NCBI RefSeq assembly: GCF_007750855.1 | Contig: NZ_CP036291.1 | Coordinates: 5,116,905 to 5,180,904 of the forward strand | Direction of reading: 5' to 3' | DNA length: 64,000 bases | DNA from: Pirellulimonas nuda | Lineage (GTDB): Bacteria > Planctomycetota > Planctomycetia > Pirellulales > Lacipirellulaceae | Shown: positions 63,321-64,000 of the stretch, in pieces | How the letters are laid out: the number at the start of each line of letters is the position of its first letter | Numbering within the stretch: position 1 is the first letter of the stretch | Program-made: the position numbers and the translations under genes | The notes under the pieces: model-generated | Told to the model about the DNA's origin: nothing | What the model saw: the letters and a program-made list of their open reading frames with translations, nothing else | The model's database searches: none

Positions 63321-64000
63321 CTAGCGGCAGGGGTGTACCGCGGTCGTGCGGTCTGGATCAGACTCGACAGCTAGTGGATTGCGCAGCGGCTTGCCGAACC
63401 CCGGCGCGCTGACCTCGAACACGTCTCCCGGCTCGGCCCGCACGCCCGCGGCGAAGCTGAGCGTGGCGGTGCCGAAGAAGTGACAGTGTACATCGCCGGG
63501 GCGGCGGAAGGAGGAATACTTGAAATGGTGGTGCTCGAGGCTGTGGAGCTCATACGCCATGTTTGCAGCACCGGTCAGGAACGTCGCGGACCAAACCGTT
63601 TCGCCGCCGCGGCGGATCGCTACGCTCCCCTCGATCGACTCCGGCGCGTCGCCGACCAGCAGCTCGGGACCGAACGAGCAGGGGCGCAGCTTCGAGTGGG
63701 CTAGGTAAAGGTAGTTCTGTCGCTCCATCACGTGGTCGGCGAACTCGTTGCCAATCGCGAAGCCGATCCTTACGACCACGCCATCGGGGGCGATCGCATA
63801 CAGCCCCACGAGCTCGGCTTCCTCACCACCGTCGAGCGCGAACGCAGGCGACGCGAGCGGGTGCTCGGGGGGCGCAACGCAGTCGCCGTCCCCCTTGTAG
63901 AACCACTCGGGCTGCACGCTCACCCCGCCGTCCGGCGGCTTGCCCCCCTCGACGCCCCAGCGGAACAGCCGCATCGTGTCGGTCTCGTCGGCATGGTGGT
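63321..64000 (-). CDS. AraD1/fumarylacetoacetate hydrolase-like protein, cut at the window end
   Basis: The reading frame is open through the window edge; HHADETDTMRLFRWGVEGGK shows the frame continues upstream of the first ATG (63974). The visible part, with GLYAIAPDGVVVRIGFAIGN, KLRPCSFGPELLVGD and a C-terminal GDVFEVSAPGFGKPLRNPL, fits the AraD1/GguC branch of the FAH superfamily. Some members of that superfamily dehydrate 2-keto-3-deoxy sugar acids. Together with the downstream lactonase this points to oxidative pentose or deoxysugar breakdown. Confidence 0.75.
   Translation of the reverse strand, partial: HHADETDTMRLFRWGVEGGKPPDGGVSVQPEWFYKGDGDCVAPPEHPLASPAFALDGGEEAELVGLYAIAPDGVVVRIGFAIGNEFADHVMERQNYLYLAHSKLRPCSFGPELLVGDAPESIEGSVAIRRGGETVWSATFLTGAANMAYELHSLEHHHFKYSSFRRPGDVHCHFFGTATLSFAAGVRAEPGDVFEVSAPGFGKPLRNPLAVESDPDRTTAVHPCR

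Overview
The window looks like a chromosome segment from a planctomycete, most likely Pirellulales. It is GC-rich (clearly above 60% by eye). It carries the planctomycete/verrucomicrobial type of bacterial microcompartment (BMC) locus, GYF/zinc-ribbon and EF-hand secreted proteins, an OprO/P-like porin, a small GGIERTRELRR protein and very large glycine-rich exported proteins. It also has split coaB/coaC genes and many short inverted repeats between genes. No rRNA, tRNA or CRISPR array was recognised.

Layout. 1-1425: start of an AMP-binding ligase (minus, cut by the window edge), a PII regulator and an HD-domain protein. 1450-9074: minus-strand BMC operon in the order deoR regulator, pduL, two BMC-H shell genes, acetate kinase, BMC-P, CoA-acylating aldehyde dehydrogenase, BMC-P, a small unknown protein, BMC-P and class II aldolase. 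Together these should cleave fuculose/rhamnulose 1-phosphate to DHAP and lactaldehyde, and convert lactaldehyde through lactyl-CoA and lactyl-phosphate to lactate plus ATP inside a shell. 9300-16900: PIG-L deacetylase, an aspartate-rich small protein, ileS, a retropepsin-like protease, purN, a HIT protein and an exported protein. 17007-27850: envelope and signalling genes (GYF protein, ClpP-like protein, lipoproteins, a STAS/RsbW-type pair, a giant secretin-N-domain protein, an EF-hand protein) and a candidate structured RNA at 20707-20880. 27970-38937: cinA, nadE, small proteins, a porin, a REP-associated tyrosine transposase (RAYT) flanked by palindromes, a membrane protein and an MsbA-like exporter. 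39061-49308: a toxin-antitoxin pair and a long minus-strand housekeeping run (pheA, aroF, tpiA, secG, yicC, gmk, rpoZ, coaC, coaB, argC, argJ). 49658-54411: dnaK and clpB. 54552-64000: coiled-coil, M14 peptidase, STAS-like, glycine-rich exported, NTF2-like, esterase, lactonase and AraD1-like genes.

The most unusual feature is the density and behaviour of palindromic repeats. At least ten families are visible. Several supply the stop codon, and even the last sense codons, of the genes they abut. One C/G-rich family of about 130 bp, also present between clpB and its neighbour, appears to have entered ileS in frame (two copies, plus a different third repeat), giving an IleS of 1211 residues. Another family sits in frame in the linker of the GYF protein. 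This resembles in outline the Rickettsia palindromic elements, but in a planctomycete. A RAYT gene bracketed by two matching inverted-repeat pairs (REPIN-like) lies in the same window.

All calls were made by reading the sequence and translations; no database search or folding program was run.
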